Assembly (NCBI GenBank): GCA_024516155.1
Contig: JAJJXM010000018.1
Location: forward strand, 558,001 to 622,000
Source: Pyronema omphalodes
Taxonomy: Eukaryota; Ascomycota; Pezizomycetes; Pezizales; Pyronemataceae
DNA length: 64,000 bases
Direction: 5' to 3'
The notes under the pieces were generated by a model. It did not search any database and was not told where the DNA came from. It saw only the letters and a program-made list of their open reading frames with translations. Below, in pieces: positions 12,821 through 23,849 of this stretch; position 1 is the stretch's first letter; the number at the start of each line of letters is the position of its first letter. The position numbers and the translations under genes were made by a program.

Positions 12821-12828
12821 AAAATGAG
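12821..12828. repeat. Right 8-bp target-site duplication (AAAATGAG)
   Basis: Identical to 12040-12047. The lack of any mismatch suggests a fairly recent insertion or a conserved flank. Confidence 0.9.
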
Positions 12829-13056
12829 ACGCAGAAAATACAACCCGATGGAATTGGTATGCAAAAAAACCGACTTGAATTATTTACAGATGCATAAAGT
12901 TATTCCACACAGCACTGAATCTGGCATCAGTGGGATTCGATCTGACTGGAAGCTTTGATTTCAGTCACTTAATTTAAAGTTTTGAGATTGAGTGATTGGT
13001 CATGAACTGGTTATATGATCTGGATAGTTGTATCAGAACTCGAGGGTAAGGAAAAA

Positions 13057-13074
13057 GGGGGGGGGGGGGGGGGG
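13057..13074. repeat. Poly-G tract, 18 bp
   Basis: Uninterrupted G run on the given strand. Its complement-sense counterpart, a 20-bp C run, lies 600 bp downstream. Confidence 0.85.
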
Positions 13075-13667
13075 CAAAAATTATGATCAGTATCACCACC
13101 AACCCCGCGTTGTGATTTTAAAAGAATTGATTGTTGATTTATTTTCTTTTTTTTTCGTACGTGAGACGTTGTGTATGAGATTTTACACTCTATACTCTAC
13201 AAATTCGGGCTCTTTTACGTACAAATATCTATCAAACAGTATCTTTTAACAAATTTTTAAGTAGTTGTAATTAACAATCAAAATGCACATATATAACAAT
13301 AATCATACTTATCCAAAATATTCCACAGTTTCATCACCAACTGTAGTAACCACCTATACTAACCACCATTTTGTCCTACATGGGCCTCCGCTTTTTTAGG
13401 CCCCGGTCAGCATATTGTTAGCTACATAAATAAGTAACTTCCACATACTTCTAGATTTTCCAGAAACCTCCAGATAATCCCCCCCAGATGGAAACAAATA
13501 GCCCTATTACATATATATAGTGCTTGTGTATCCACTATATTCTACATCACTTCAACATAAGTTTGACATCACACACACACAAGCCTAAAGTAAGGCCCAA
13601 ATCTTAACTTCTAAGCACAGACAGTCAGTAACACTATCAGCAAGCCACCGCCCATAAGCCACATTAA

Positions 13668-13687
13668 CCCCCCCCCCCCCCCCCCCC
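13668..13687. repeat. Poly-C tract, 20 bp
   Basis: Uninterrupted C run followed by a further C-rich patch. Such tracts are error-prone in assemblies. Confidence 0.85.
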
Positions 13688-15720
13688 TCCCCCGCCATAA
13701 GCACAATATTCCCCGAAGCTGTAAGATGTAGGTGGCGGCTTACATAACGCTAGGAGGATTTAGGTGGGGAAACGTTGTGCTGTATGTCATATGGGGAGTA
13801 TTACGTATTATTTGGATAGTTGGGGTTGGTAAAGAGATGTGTTAGAAGAGATGGAGTGAGTGAAGAGGTAGATTGGGTAGGTTGGATGGGTGGGATGGTT
13901 GAGTGAAGCAATGGGGAAGTGAGTAGATGAGTAAGTAAGCAAACACAAGACCTTCGATTAATGATAGATAGATACCATTTCCATTCCCATAAATCCGAAA
14001 CCGAAACCGAAACTTCTGGTTTTACATATATATATACGAGACGTAATGTGTTGTGATATACAGTAGTTGCTACAGACTACAGCTACAGATTTCTTGGAAA
14101 CGGAATGACAATGTTTCATTCTATAAAACCATATACTCGCAGACATATATATCCAAATACAGCATATATCCAACTCCCGGGCATAGCATATATATATAAT
14201 ATCCAAGATTCTAAACACAGCATGCTGATAACATATATATACCGTTCATCAGATCATCTGTATATACAGTCGTATCTCGTATGCTTTGTTTCATACTAGT
14301 TAAATAAAAACATAAGGGATTTTAGATCTAAAATCTGAAATTTGGCTTAATCACTGTATGTATGACTTTAATCACCATGTAACATCTGACGTATGACATG
14401 GCACCGTGTGACATCCCCCCTCTAAAGCCGAAGCCGAAGCCGAAGCCACAGACTTGTCCGTACCACGTTGTCTGCCTCACGTCATATCTGAAATTTCAAT
14501 ATATATGCAAACCTTTATTTTTTTTTTTTTTTGCTGACCACTATAAATCTGGATATATGTGGATACATCTAGATATAGTAACCCCGGATTACATGCAGTA
14601 CATCCATCTTGCCCATGTGTCCTGTCACTGTATCATGCATGTTATACAACTGTATATACGTAAGTAATAGAACATAATTCCTTGTTTGAAGAAAAAAAAA
14701 AGAAGAAGAAGCTTACATAGGTGGCGTTTGTAGGTTATTTGGTGTACTTGGTGTACTTTTTATCAGCTCGGAGCTGTAGTCTGCAGTCGGCGGAATAGGT
14801 GGATCTTTGGATTGGTTATTCCTACGGATGTGTTTAGCTTGTATATATGGTGCATTATACACCGGATTTGTTCTACAGACCGTAAATTTGTGCTGGGTAT
14901 GTGTAGTATGAGGGGTAGTTGCATATGTATACATATATATACATGATCTACTCCCCGCAACACCTCGAATCGAATATAATCGCAGCTTATCTTACATAGA
15001 AGCGATTTTGGTGTTTTTGGTGAAAGAGCTGTATCATGTAATTGTGTCTACATCATAGTACTATACAAAAGCAAGGGTGAAGCATCAAGCATCAAGCTTC
15101 ATATCCCCGGATATGTACGGGGTATGTACGGGGTATATTCTGGATGAAGGTGACAAGTTTGCTTTTTTCTTCTTCCTTCCCTTCCCTTCTCTCACGATAT
15201 ACAGAGATGAGTATACTGTACACACATACGAGCAGCCGTCGAATTCGAAGCCATAAAATGTTCCTTACATACATCTGTTGCACCATACTTACTGCTGCTG
15301 CGAAATTTTTACTGCACTTATGTACTCTAAGTATGGACTGTATGTATGACCCCGCATCTCCATCTCTATCTTCATCTCCTGTGCATGTACTATTTTTCTT
15401 TCGCGAAGATCATCGGGTCTGTCTTGTGATTTATAGATACGATGAACCTTGCATGCACATCTGATGTAAAGTTGAGGTGGAAAAAGATTCTTCTTCGTTA
15501 TGTGCTCCGATTAAGCTTCTTCTGCTTCACGATCAGTAGCGAGGCAAAGCGAGGCATAGCGAGGTCCGCATCTTCGCATCTTCGCGTCACGAACTGAACG
15601 AGTCGCATGTGTCATCATCTCGCATGCCTAGTGGTTGTATCTGTCTGGCAAGTCCACCCTAAGGGAAATCGTATTGTCTTGGTATTCTGGAGATGGATTA
15701 GTTCAGGTACGCCAGAATTC

Positions 15721-15778
15721 GCCGGGCCTTTCCTGGCCCTGCCGAGCCCTGCCTGGCGCTGCCTGGCGTTGCCGAGCC
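15721..15778. repeat. Degenerate decamer array (reverse orientation)
   Basis: Six consecutive 10-bp units such as GCCTGGCGCT and GCCGAGCCCT. Read on the minus strand they fit the RAAGYCYRRC-like family seen at 10146-10246, though more GC-rich. Confidence 0.65.
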
Positions 15779-16721
15779 ATTTATTTTGCCGTTAAAAGTC
15801 TAGAGCTTGAGAGATCTGTTACGCACTAATCTGCATCCGCGTTCTGCAGCCCCCTTAGACGCGGGACAAGATTCGGTTTTCTTTTTTTTTGACGGTTGCT
15901 TGTTGTTATTTTTTGTTGCATTGCAGTGATGGCTCTAACTGTCATGTACTGGAGGTGCAGACTGGTGCAGAGAGTTGCATACCTCTACAGATTGCGAAAA
16001 GCACTCTATATCTTGTGAAATTTGTCGATTTTATATATATACTCTGCGGGCTTTGGATGGAAATAATAACTCACTTTTCTTCTACTTTCTAAATATTGTT
16101 TGTACACATCATCTTCCGTTGGTCAGACCCCCTCCCTCCGTTGTTGAATTCCCTCCGTTGGATGAGTTCGGGAAAACATCGGGACAGCCAGGCCGTCGGC
16201 AGAGAACCAAGCTTTGCCATTTGTGAGAAGCCAATCGATTTTAGGAATGGATTATCGCTATTAGAAGCCTGATGCAGCAGGTTGAAATGTGGGGAGCGTT
16301 TTAAGCGGCTCTCGCAGGGGCCACTTTTTTTCGACGGACTCCCTTCTCTCACTCGCTCTCTTACCATATCTTCGCTCCTGTCTCTTCCTCTGTTCCTGAC
16401 GACTGACTCCCTGCTAACCGGCTGTTAAGGCGTTACTAAAGAGCCCCTGAAAATCAATACCCATGTTGCACAGACTGCCCAAGAAGGGTTTAGCATCTGG
16501 CATGGGCTTCCTAGCTGCCCTAGTTTCGTTTAGTTCCCTTAGTTCGGTGAAACTCCTTGGTGTAATCCTATGGCATCCCCTCCCACCTTACCTGTTTCTT
16601 CTTTTCGATCTCATCCAAACCTGCAACACCACTCGTTACAGCGCCTCGATAACTTTCGAGACAACAGTTGAAAAGCGTCGGAAACGGAATCTTAGGAGGC
16701 ATATTTCGCTCTTTTAATATG

Positions 16722-17159
16722 TCAATTTAAGATACCGAACGACACTTATTACCACACATTCTTTAAAACCAAACCCTACCTAGCTACTACGGCACCACGG
16801 ATATCTAGAAAGGAAACAAACAAACAGTTACAAAGATCAAGTCTGAGAAAATAAATCAGTTATTACACTCTAGACTACTACACTCTTTACAAGAAACTAC
16901 TACACACCACACAATATAAGCTGTTGATTCAACCACACTGAATTAACAACTACTACAACCACTCCTTCCAACTACAACCTGCGAAACTGCACGGACTCAC
17001 AAACTACTCATACAAAGTAAATATACTACTTCGGTACTACCTACAGCTCCACTCAGCACCTACACTTGCGCCGGACGCTTCACTTGCACTGTCAATCGGC
17101 GATACGGAACTCTGCAACAATCTACAACACCAACACTCTTTCACAGCTACAATCTCTAA
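16722..17159 (+). promoter_or_regulatory. 438-nt ATG-free, C/A-rich leader of the MFS gene
   Basis: No ATG occurs on the plus strand between 16721 and the start codon at 17160, whereas about seven would be expected by chance. The stretch is rich in ACTAC/CAACA words and poor in G, as expected for an unstructured, scanning-friendly 5' UTR. Where transcription starts cannot be seen from sequence. Confidence 0.5.
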
Positions 17160-19323
17160 ATGCGGGGTCCAACACTTCTCAACAGCAAATCGCTCGGTAT
17201 ACATGTGGTTGAGGTAGACGAGGGGGCAGCAGCATTACGGTCATCATGGGAGGGAGATCCGGATTACGAATTTGAGGAAACAGGGGAAGGAAACGGTGCG
17301 GCGGAATTTGAGGAGAAAGTTTCGAGAAAACAATTATGGCTCATTTACTCGTTACAATTAGCGGAAGCGTAAGTTTCCTTTTGATTGTTTTGTGGTACTG
17401 GTCTCAGTGGCATATCATATCGAGATTCGATCTTGTGGACTTTCAAAGTTGCGATGCAGATTGTGTGATGCAACAGAAATGAAACAGAAACAGAAACAGA
17501 AAGCTAATCTATGTCGTGCGACACTTAGAATTGTTGCGGCGAGCTTGTCACCACAACTCTACGTACTACTCAGAGACTCGGAATTGTGTGGATCGATAAA
17601 TACAGCATACTGGACGGGACTTGTGGAGGCCATCTTTGCCCTGGGTTCTATTACTGGTATGTCGCAGCTTCAAAATATCTTCAGGGGAATTTTTTCAACT
17701 GACGGAGAAATTTGGTAGGGCTTTGCTGGGGGCGTTTAGGCGATAAGTATGGCCGGAAACCGATTGCATTGATTGGAATGATCGGATTAAGCGTTTCATG
17801 CATTGTGTCCGTTTTTTCTCCCCTTGATTCTTCGCTTAAGGAGCCGTTGGAACAGCCCGGCTAATAAGATCAACAGGATGGGATTCTCCACAGGAATCTT
17901 CATGTGCGCATTAATCCGCGCTTTCGCTGGCCTTATGAGCTCCTGCATTAGGGTCGCAGTTGCCGCCATGCTGGGTGATATTAGCCACTCGTCTCGCGCC
18001 AAAGCGCGAAGCTTCTCTCGCCTACCATTGGTTGCTACTGGAGGTGTCATCGGACCTTTACTCCAAGCAGCACTCGCTCATCGCTTCGCTAATGATGGAA
18101 TCTTTTGGAAAACTTACCCCATCTTGATCTCACAAATGGCTTGCGCGGCTTTGATGCTTGCTATCTTTGGAGTCAATTTGGCAATGCTGAAAGAGGTATG
18201 GAATTATCTCCGTCCATTGAATGACGAAATGAAAAGCACGCAAAAGGATTTACGAATGCGGCACAAAATGGAAGGAAATTACATCAATATGCGGAGTGCA
18301 AAAACTTTTAAAGTTCTTGCGTTCCTGACATATTTGAAGTTCTATTTCTGTCCTGCCCTTTTCCGTCCCTACTTTGTGTTTCATGAATCATTAATTTTCT
18401 GTCCCCTGCTAACTCTGTAACCTTAGACTCTGCCCTCCTCACTCTCCGCCCACGACTTTGAGAAATCTCTCTCCTCCCACCGCCGTGGTTCTGAGTCTTC
18501 TGATGAATTCGGTGAAGAAAGCTCCTTCCTCGGTCGCAATGGCATCGCCCTGCCCCACAACGACAAACTCGCACCGATCGCCTTGTCCGAGATTCTGCGC
18601 TCCCGTTCTTTGATGATAATTCTCGCCGCCTATTCCTTGTTCTCCCTCCACTCTGCATCTTTTGACCAGCTCCTTCCCCTTCTCGGAAACTCACCCACAA
18701 AACTCGGCGGTCTAGGTCTTCCTTGCTCCTTCATCTCTCTCGTCGTCTTCTTCGCCTCTCTCGCCGCCGGTTTAGTGATCTGGTTTTCCTCTCCTCGGGC
18801 CATCAAGAAGCTTGGACTCCTCCCCTCATTCCGTGCTGCATGCTGGGTACTCCCCGCCATCTACTTCCTAACTCCACTTCTCTCCAAACTCGCCCACGAG
18901 AACCAACCCGCCATAATCGCCACCTCAGTCTTCTCCATCTTTTCAAAAACCCTTGTAACCGGCGCCATTAAAACCTTGGTATTAATTGTCGTCACCAACT
19001 CCTCCCCCGATCCCTATTCCCTCGCCACTATCATGGGAGCAATGGAACTCGCAGGTCATGTCAGAGCGCTAGCAGTATTGGGAACAGGAGCAGCGTGGTG
19101 GTTGGCAGAGGATCTTGGAAGAGGTTGGACAAACTATGGACTATGGGCTACGATTTTGGGGGTTAGTATCCTAGGAGGTGCCGCCGCGCATCTCGTCAGG
19201 GATAGACCATATGTTAGGGATTATGAGGGAAGTTTGAGGTGGGAGGTTTGCTATGATTCCATGACGGAGAGTACCGAGGATTTGCAAGCGTTTAATGAGA
19301 AGGAGATTGAGGCTTCTTCGTAA
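17160..19323 (+). CDS. Major facilitator superfamily transporter (ZIFL/Ycr023c-like)
   Basis: Predicted 12-TM membrane transporter with unknown substrate. Proposed exons are 17160-17368, 17529-17656, 17719-17806, 17877-18195 and 18427-19323 (546 residues). After a 50-residue acidic N-terminus, TM1 (LWLIYSLQLAEAIVAA) leads to the loop 2-3 signature WGRLGDKYGRKP, followed by hydrophobic segments around RAFAGLMSS. A hydrophilic Ser/Glu-rich central loop links to a second half of about six helices. The WGRLGDKYGRKP motif resembles the ZIFL and yeast Ycr023c group. Intron 3 uses an unusual donor, GTCCGT, but has a clear GCTAAT branch site and restores the frame. Intron 4 is long (231 bp). A 2.5-kb block of tandem repeats starts 75 bp after the stop. 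Confidence 0.82.
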
Positions 19324-19837
19324 TGGGGGGAAGGGAAGAGGAGGGATTGCGTTTTTATGGGTTATGATTGGAAGATGAGGAAGAGATGGATTGAGGATTG
19401 AAGGACCGAGGGACTGAGGGACTGAGGGACAGGGAGATCAAGGGATCGGGGGATTGGTGGACTGGGGAGCAGATGGATTCTAGGATTCTAGGGTTCCAGC
19501 GAACCCTGAATTCTGAGATCTGGGATAGAATAGGTAGAAGAGGGGTTGTATATACATGTACACGTGGGTCTAGAGGATTGTTTGGTAAGGTTTGGGTTGG
19601 AGTTTTTTTTTTGTTATTTTTTTTTCTTGATTTTTCTTGACTTCTTGACTTTTTTTTTTTTTTTTTTTTTTGATTTCTGACTTTTCTGGTTTCTGATCTT
19701 TTTCTTGATTGTATATTTCTTGTTCTGTGGAGAGAAATTTTGCTGCTGCTGCTGTTTTTTTTTATTGATTTGGTTGGTTGGTTGGTTGGTTGATTTGTTT
19801 GGTGGATTTATTGATTTATTGATTTGTTGATTTGTTT

Positions 19838-20343
19838 GGTGGATTTGGTGATTTGGTGATTTGGTGATTTGGTGATTTGGTGATTTGGTGATTTGGTGAT
19901 TTGGTGATTTGGTGATTTGGTGATTTGGTGATTTGGTGATTTGGTGATTTGGTGATTTGGTGATTTGGTGATTTGGTGATTTGGTGATTTGGTGATTTGG
20001 TGATTTGGTGATTTGGTGATTTGGTGATTTGGTGATTTGGTGATTGGTGATTGGTGATTTGGTGATTTGGTGATTTGGTGATTTGGTGATTTGGTGATTT
20101 GGTGATTTGGTGATTTGGTGATTTGTGATTGGTGATTTGGTGATTTGGTGATTTGGTGATTTGGTGATTTGGTGATTTGGTGATTTGGTGATTTGGTGAT
20201 TTGGTGATTTGGTGATTTGGTGATTTGGTGATTTGGTGATTTGGTGATTTGGTGATTTGGTGATTTGGTGATTTGTTGATTTGGTGGATTTATTGATTTG
20301 TTGATTTGGTGGATTTGTTGATTTGGTGATTTGGTGATTTGTT
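19838..20343. repeat. 8-bp minisatellite TGATTTGG, about 60 copies
   Basis: Nearly perfect head-to-tail copies of TGATTTGG over roughly 500 bp. It is interrupted near 20040-20055 and 20120-20130, where one or two bases are lost (TGATTGG). Both edges carry the variant words GGTGGATTTATTGATTT and GATTTGTTGATTT, so the array has similar borders on the left (from about 19799) and the right. The minus strand reads as an artificial QITKSPNH repeat protein. Confidence 0.95.
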
Positions 20344-20639
20344 TTTCAAAGGGGAGGTAACTTTGTATATCCATTAGTCTTTGTATTTGAAGATTAAATT
20401 TACTTGAACTTGTACAGCGCTTTTTTGCTCTACTTCTTTTTTTTTTACTTTTTTTTTCGTTGGTTTGGTTTTCGTTGTTGAGATGAAGGAGCGAGGGGAT
20501 GAGGGGAGCAGGGGATGAGGGGAGCAGGGGGGGTGGGGAGGAGATGGGGGAATGGGTTTGTTTTGTGATTTTGAGAGGTAGTTTAGTTTAGTTTGGTTTG
20601 GTTTAGTTTACTGGAGAAGTAAATATAAGGATTATTCTT

Positions 20640-20960
20640 GGAATATTGACGTTTTGAAGTGCGAGATACTGATGTGACTTCTGACTTGGAATCACTACTG
20701 GAATATTGACCTGGGATTCTGACTTGAATATCTCGGATTGGAATACCGGATGGAATATTTACTGGGTAAATCAGTATACCAGCTGGAATGGATTAGAATA
20801 ATGACTTGGAATAATGACCTGGAGCACCCGCTGGAATACGGATTTGAAATATACCAACTCGGAACAGTGGCTTGGTATACACGCTGGAATATCTGATGGA
20901 ATACTGACTTGGAATACTGACTTGGAATAATGACCTGGGATAATGACTTGGAATACTGAC
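20640..20960. repeat. Degenerate 13-bp minisatellite (CTTGGAATACTGA)
   Basis: The last 80 bp hold regular 13-bp units (CTTGGAATACTGA, CTTGGAATAATGA, CCTGGGATAATGA). Upstream the same words recur with increasing decay and irregular spacing, which suggests an older array conserved best at its right end. Confidence 0.75.
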
Positions 20961-21040
20961 TTAAAAAATTTTGTGAGTGGGTTTTGGGGGGTTTTTTCCT
21001 GGGTTTGGTTGAGACGAGTTATACGAGTTATATCCTGTGA

Positions 21041-21256
21041 GTCACCATCACCGTCACCACCATTACCATCACCGTCATCACCGTCACTGTCACCGTCACC
21101 ATCACCATCATCATCATCACCATCCCCAGCCATCACCACAACCATCACAATAATCAAACCATCACCGTCATCACCATCACCATCACCACCGTCACCTCAC
21201 CACCCGTCACCGTCATCACCATCATCACAACCACCATCATCACCATCACCAAAATC
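21041..21256. repeat. CAN (CAC/CAT/CGT) trinucleotide array
   Basis: About 210 bp of CACCATCAC/CGTCATCAC-like triplets. In one plus-strand frame they give Ser/Pro repeats, on the minus strand Asp/Gly repeats. No flanking coding context supports a protein. Confidence 0.85.
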
Positions 21257-21512
21257 CATATAAAACCCAAGATAATAATTAAGCTACCAATCTATTACAT
21301 CCCCAATAACCAATAGATCTTTACTACCACCAACATACAAAAACCAAGGAAACCAAAACCAAAACCAAAAATCAAGAACCAAAAAGTAACAAAAAAAGGT
21401 AATAAGTAGCAAGGAAAAAGCAATAAAAAACCTTTAACGCCAAATATACCGTTTGTACCATTTCCTTTTTCCATTTCTTCTTCTTTTTCCGTTTCTTTTG
21501 CCATTTCTTTTA

Positions 21513-21573
21513 GGAAAAGAAGGAAAGGAAGGAAGGAAGGAAGGAAGGAAGGAAGGAAGGAAGGAAAGGAAAG
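21513..21573. repeat. GGAA tetranucleotide array
   Basis: More than ten consecutive GGAA units with slightly irregular edges (AAAGGAA). It is purine-only on the given strand for about 60 bp. Confidence 0.85.
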
Positions 21574-21837
21574 GGTACAGAGTCTACTTGTCTCATCCAC
21601 ACCACCCATCTCGCCCACCTCGCCCACCTCGCCCACCCCGCCCTGCATGGCCCGTCACCACCGCTCCTCTGTCATTTCCATGAAGCTATAGAAAAGCCTG
21701 GTACAAATTTGACATAAATAAATCCATCATAACCCATTAAAAAAACAACAGAAAACAGAAAACAGAAATCGGCCAAGACGCAAGACCCAAGACCCAAAAA
21801 GGAGAAGACAAACACCCTACAACCCAACCATATGATT

Positions 21838-23295
21838 CTACGCCTCCTTCAAAGCCGGAGTAGAAGCGCCACTTCCCTCTTCCTCTTTTTCATCCTTAAC
21901 CAAAACCGCCGCATTAACCGCAGCAATAACATCCTCGACCAAATCCTCCATTTCCTCAATCCCGCAAGAAATTCTAACCAAATCATCAAAGATTCCCGTA
22001 GCTTCTCTAGCCTCTTTAGGAATTCCCGCATGCGTCATAGCCGCGGGTACTTCACACAAGCTCTCCACACCTCCTAGCGATTCCGCCAATGTGAAGATCT
22101 TGGTAAGTTGACAAAACCTCTCTGCGGCAGATTTTCCTCCCTTGATCCGGAAGGATAACATCCCTCCACCCATACCTTTACGGTGTTGTTGAAGTGCGAT
22201 TTTCCGTTGTGGGTGGGAATCAAGTCCCGGGTAGTTTACTAAGGTGACATGCTCGGAGCTTTGAAGAGCGGTGGCTACTGCATATGCATTCTCGGTTGCG
22301 GCTTTTGCACGGAGGTGAAGAGTTTTTAAACCACGGTGGGCAAGCCAACAGTCAAATGCTGAGGGAACAGAACCAATAGCATTCTGGAGAAAGGAAATCT
22401 TTTCGTTGATTTCGGAGTCGTTGAAGGCTACTACTCCCATAAGAACATCGGAATGTCCGTTGATGTATTTAGTTACGGAATGCATGACGATGTCGGCTCC
22501 GTGGTCTAGAGGGTTTTGGACATAGGGACTTAGGAAGGTGTTGTCGACCACTACTTTGACGTTGAATTCATGGGCGATGGAGGAAACGGCACGGATATCG
22601 ACTAGGGTTAGAGTTGGGTTGCTGGGGGTTTCAATCCAGATTAATTTCGTGTTTGGATGAGCGGTAAGAAGCTCCCGGAGGTTGGTTTCGATGGTACCGG
22701 TAAAGGTGACGGAGATTCCATGCGCAGATGCAATCTTGGTGAAGTATCGATGGGTCCCGCCATATAAATCGGCAATAGAAATAACGTGGGATCCAGTGGC
22801 GAGAGCTTGCAGGGTTGTGGCCATAGCGGCTAGTCCAGAGGAAAAGGCAAGGGCGTAATGCGCATTTTCGAGAGCGGCTACGGCGTGCTCAAAGTTGTTA
22901 CGGTTGGGGTTGGCGGAACGAGTGTATTCGAACTCGCCGATGGGCTTGCCGAGATGAGTTTGAGCATAGGTGGTGGAAAGAGAGATCTGAGGTTGTTTTG
23001 TCAGTATGTTTTATTTTTTTGAAAAGCCAAGAAAAATACAGTGGTGATATGATCAGTTGCCACCAAGGTACTTATGGTGCTTTGAAGCTTGGAGTATAGT
23101 GTAACTTACAGGCTCAATAACGGCTCCAGTAACGGGATCGTGAGGTGCTCCGGCTTGTACAGCTCGAGTTCCAAATCCACGATGATCCTTCTGGAATCTG
23201 GGTTCAGACTCAGAAGGAGGAGTGATGGGCGCGCCTAGTACGGTCATCATAGGTGGTGAATGGAGCTGTGGGTTGTTGAGGGAAGGTGGTTGCAA
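21838..23295 (-). CDS. CYS3: Cystathionine gamma-lyase
   Basis: PLP-dependent enzyme of transsulfuration that cleaves cystathionine to cysteine, 2-oxobutyrate and ammonia in the cytosol. Exons 23295-23110 and 22986-21838 give 444 residues. Key parts are HRGFGTRAVQAG near residue 40, the family segment STTYAQTHLGKPIGEFEYTRSANPNRN just after the intron, the SSGLAAM turn, DNTFLSPY, and the PLP-binding Lys at about residue 235 in MHSVTKYINGHSDVLMG. The Glu and Tyr/Arg pattern in this segment favours gamma-lyase over cystathionine gamma-synthase. The first ATG is used. Met-16/17 is a possible shorter start, giving a family-typical length. The C-terminal tail is Glu/Ser-rich and variable. A Cys3/MetR-like site lies 545 bp upstream. 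Confidence 0.94.
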
Positions 23296-23839
23296 CTCGT
23301 GTGATGGTAAGCTCTGATGATCGGGTACTGGCAGATATATCTGAACCGGAGAGGGCTTAAGCAGATATAATGAAAAAGCTAAAAGGACTGCTGGGACTGC
23401 TGGGACTGTTGATTTTGAGTCAAGTGTGTGGTTGGAACCAGTGCAATGGCTGGATGCAGGTAACCGGATGCAGGCGCACAGCTGAGTTGTTGAAGCTGTA
23501 ACGAAGACGCTAAGAGATTTCAGGCGGTATATGGATTATCGTGAAATACTTTTGCAAAAAGAGAACTCTGTCCTTTACTCTCCTCTTTGTACCTTTTCGT
23601 TCGTGGATGATGGCAAAAAATATCAGATGAGCTGGCTTTGTTGCTGGTCGAGAGCGGCTACTTAAAGCTGCAGGCTTGACAATCTCTCCGCCCTGAAGGC
23701 TACCGGCGGGTCACACCATATCCCGCTAATATAAGCAATATCTTAATATCTGAATATCAATTGAATGGTCATAGGCCTCCGAATAACAGAGAAGCCGTTT
23801 AGAACTTCGGAATTTAGTAAGGCTCTTCGTTTTTTTGAA

Positions 23840-23849
23840 ATGTCGCCAT
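23840..23849. promoter_or_regulatory. Candidate Cys3/MetR bZIP site (ATGTCGCCAT)
   Basis: Matches the fungal sulfur-regulator consensus ATGRYRYCAT at 9 of 10 positions (T instead of a purine at position 4). It lies about 545 bp upstream of the cystathionine gamma-lyase start, a known type of target of Neurospora CYS3 and Aspergillus MetR. One site at this distance is weak evidence. Confidence 0.25.

Larger units (their letters stand above)
12829..16721. other. Intergenic region without a supportable gene
   Basis: AT-rich and repeat-rich DNA. It contains an 18-bp G run at 13057-13074 and a 20-bp C run at 13668-13687. The ORFs are short and carry no family signal. Two decamer-like patches lie near 15539-15571 and 15721-15778. 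Confidence 0.65.
19324..21837. other. Intergenic block of stacked tandem arrays
   Basis: About 2.5 kb between the MFS gene and cystathionine gamma-lyase with no supportable gene. In order it holds an 8-bp repeat at 19398-19430, T-rich tracts (19600-19760), a TTGG array, the large 8-bp minisatellite, a T- and G-rich stretch, a degenerate 13-bp array, a CAN trinucleotide array and a GGAA array. The ORFs here are translations of these repeats. Confidence 0.8.

Noticed and set aside
19838..20343. CRISPR array
   Set aside because: Units are 8 bp without spacers, and the DNA is eukaryotic.
19808..20374. 188-codon repeat protein (QITKSPNH units) on the minus strand
   Set aside because: It is only the translation of the 8-bp minisatellite, since three units equal eight codons. 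There is no flanking coding sequence.
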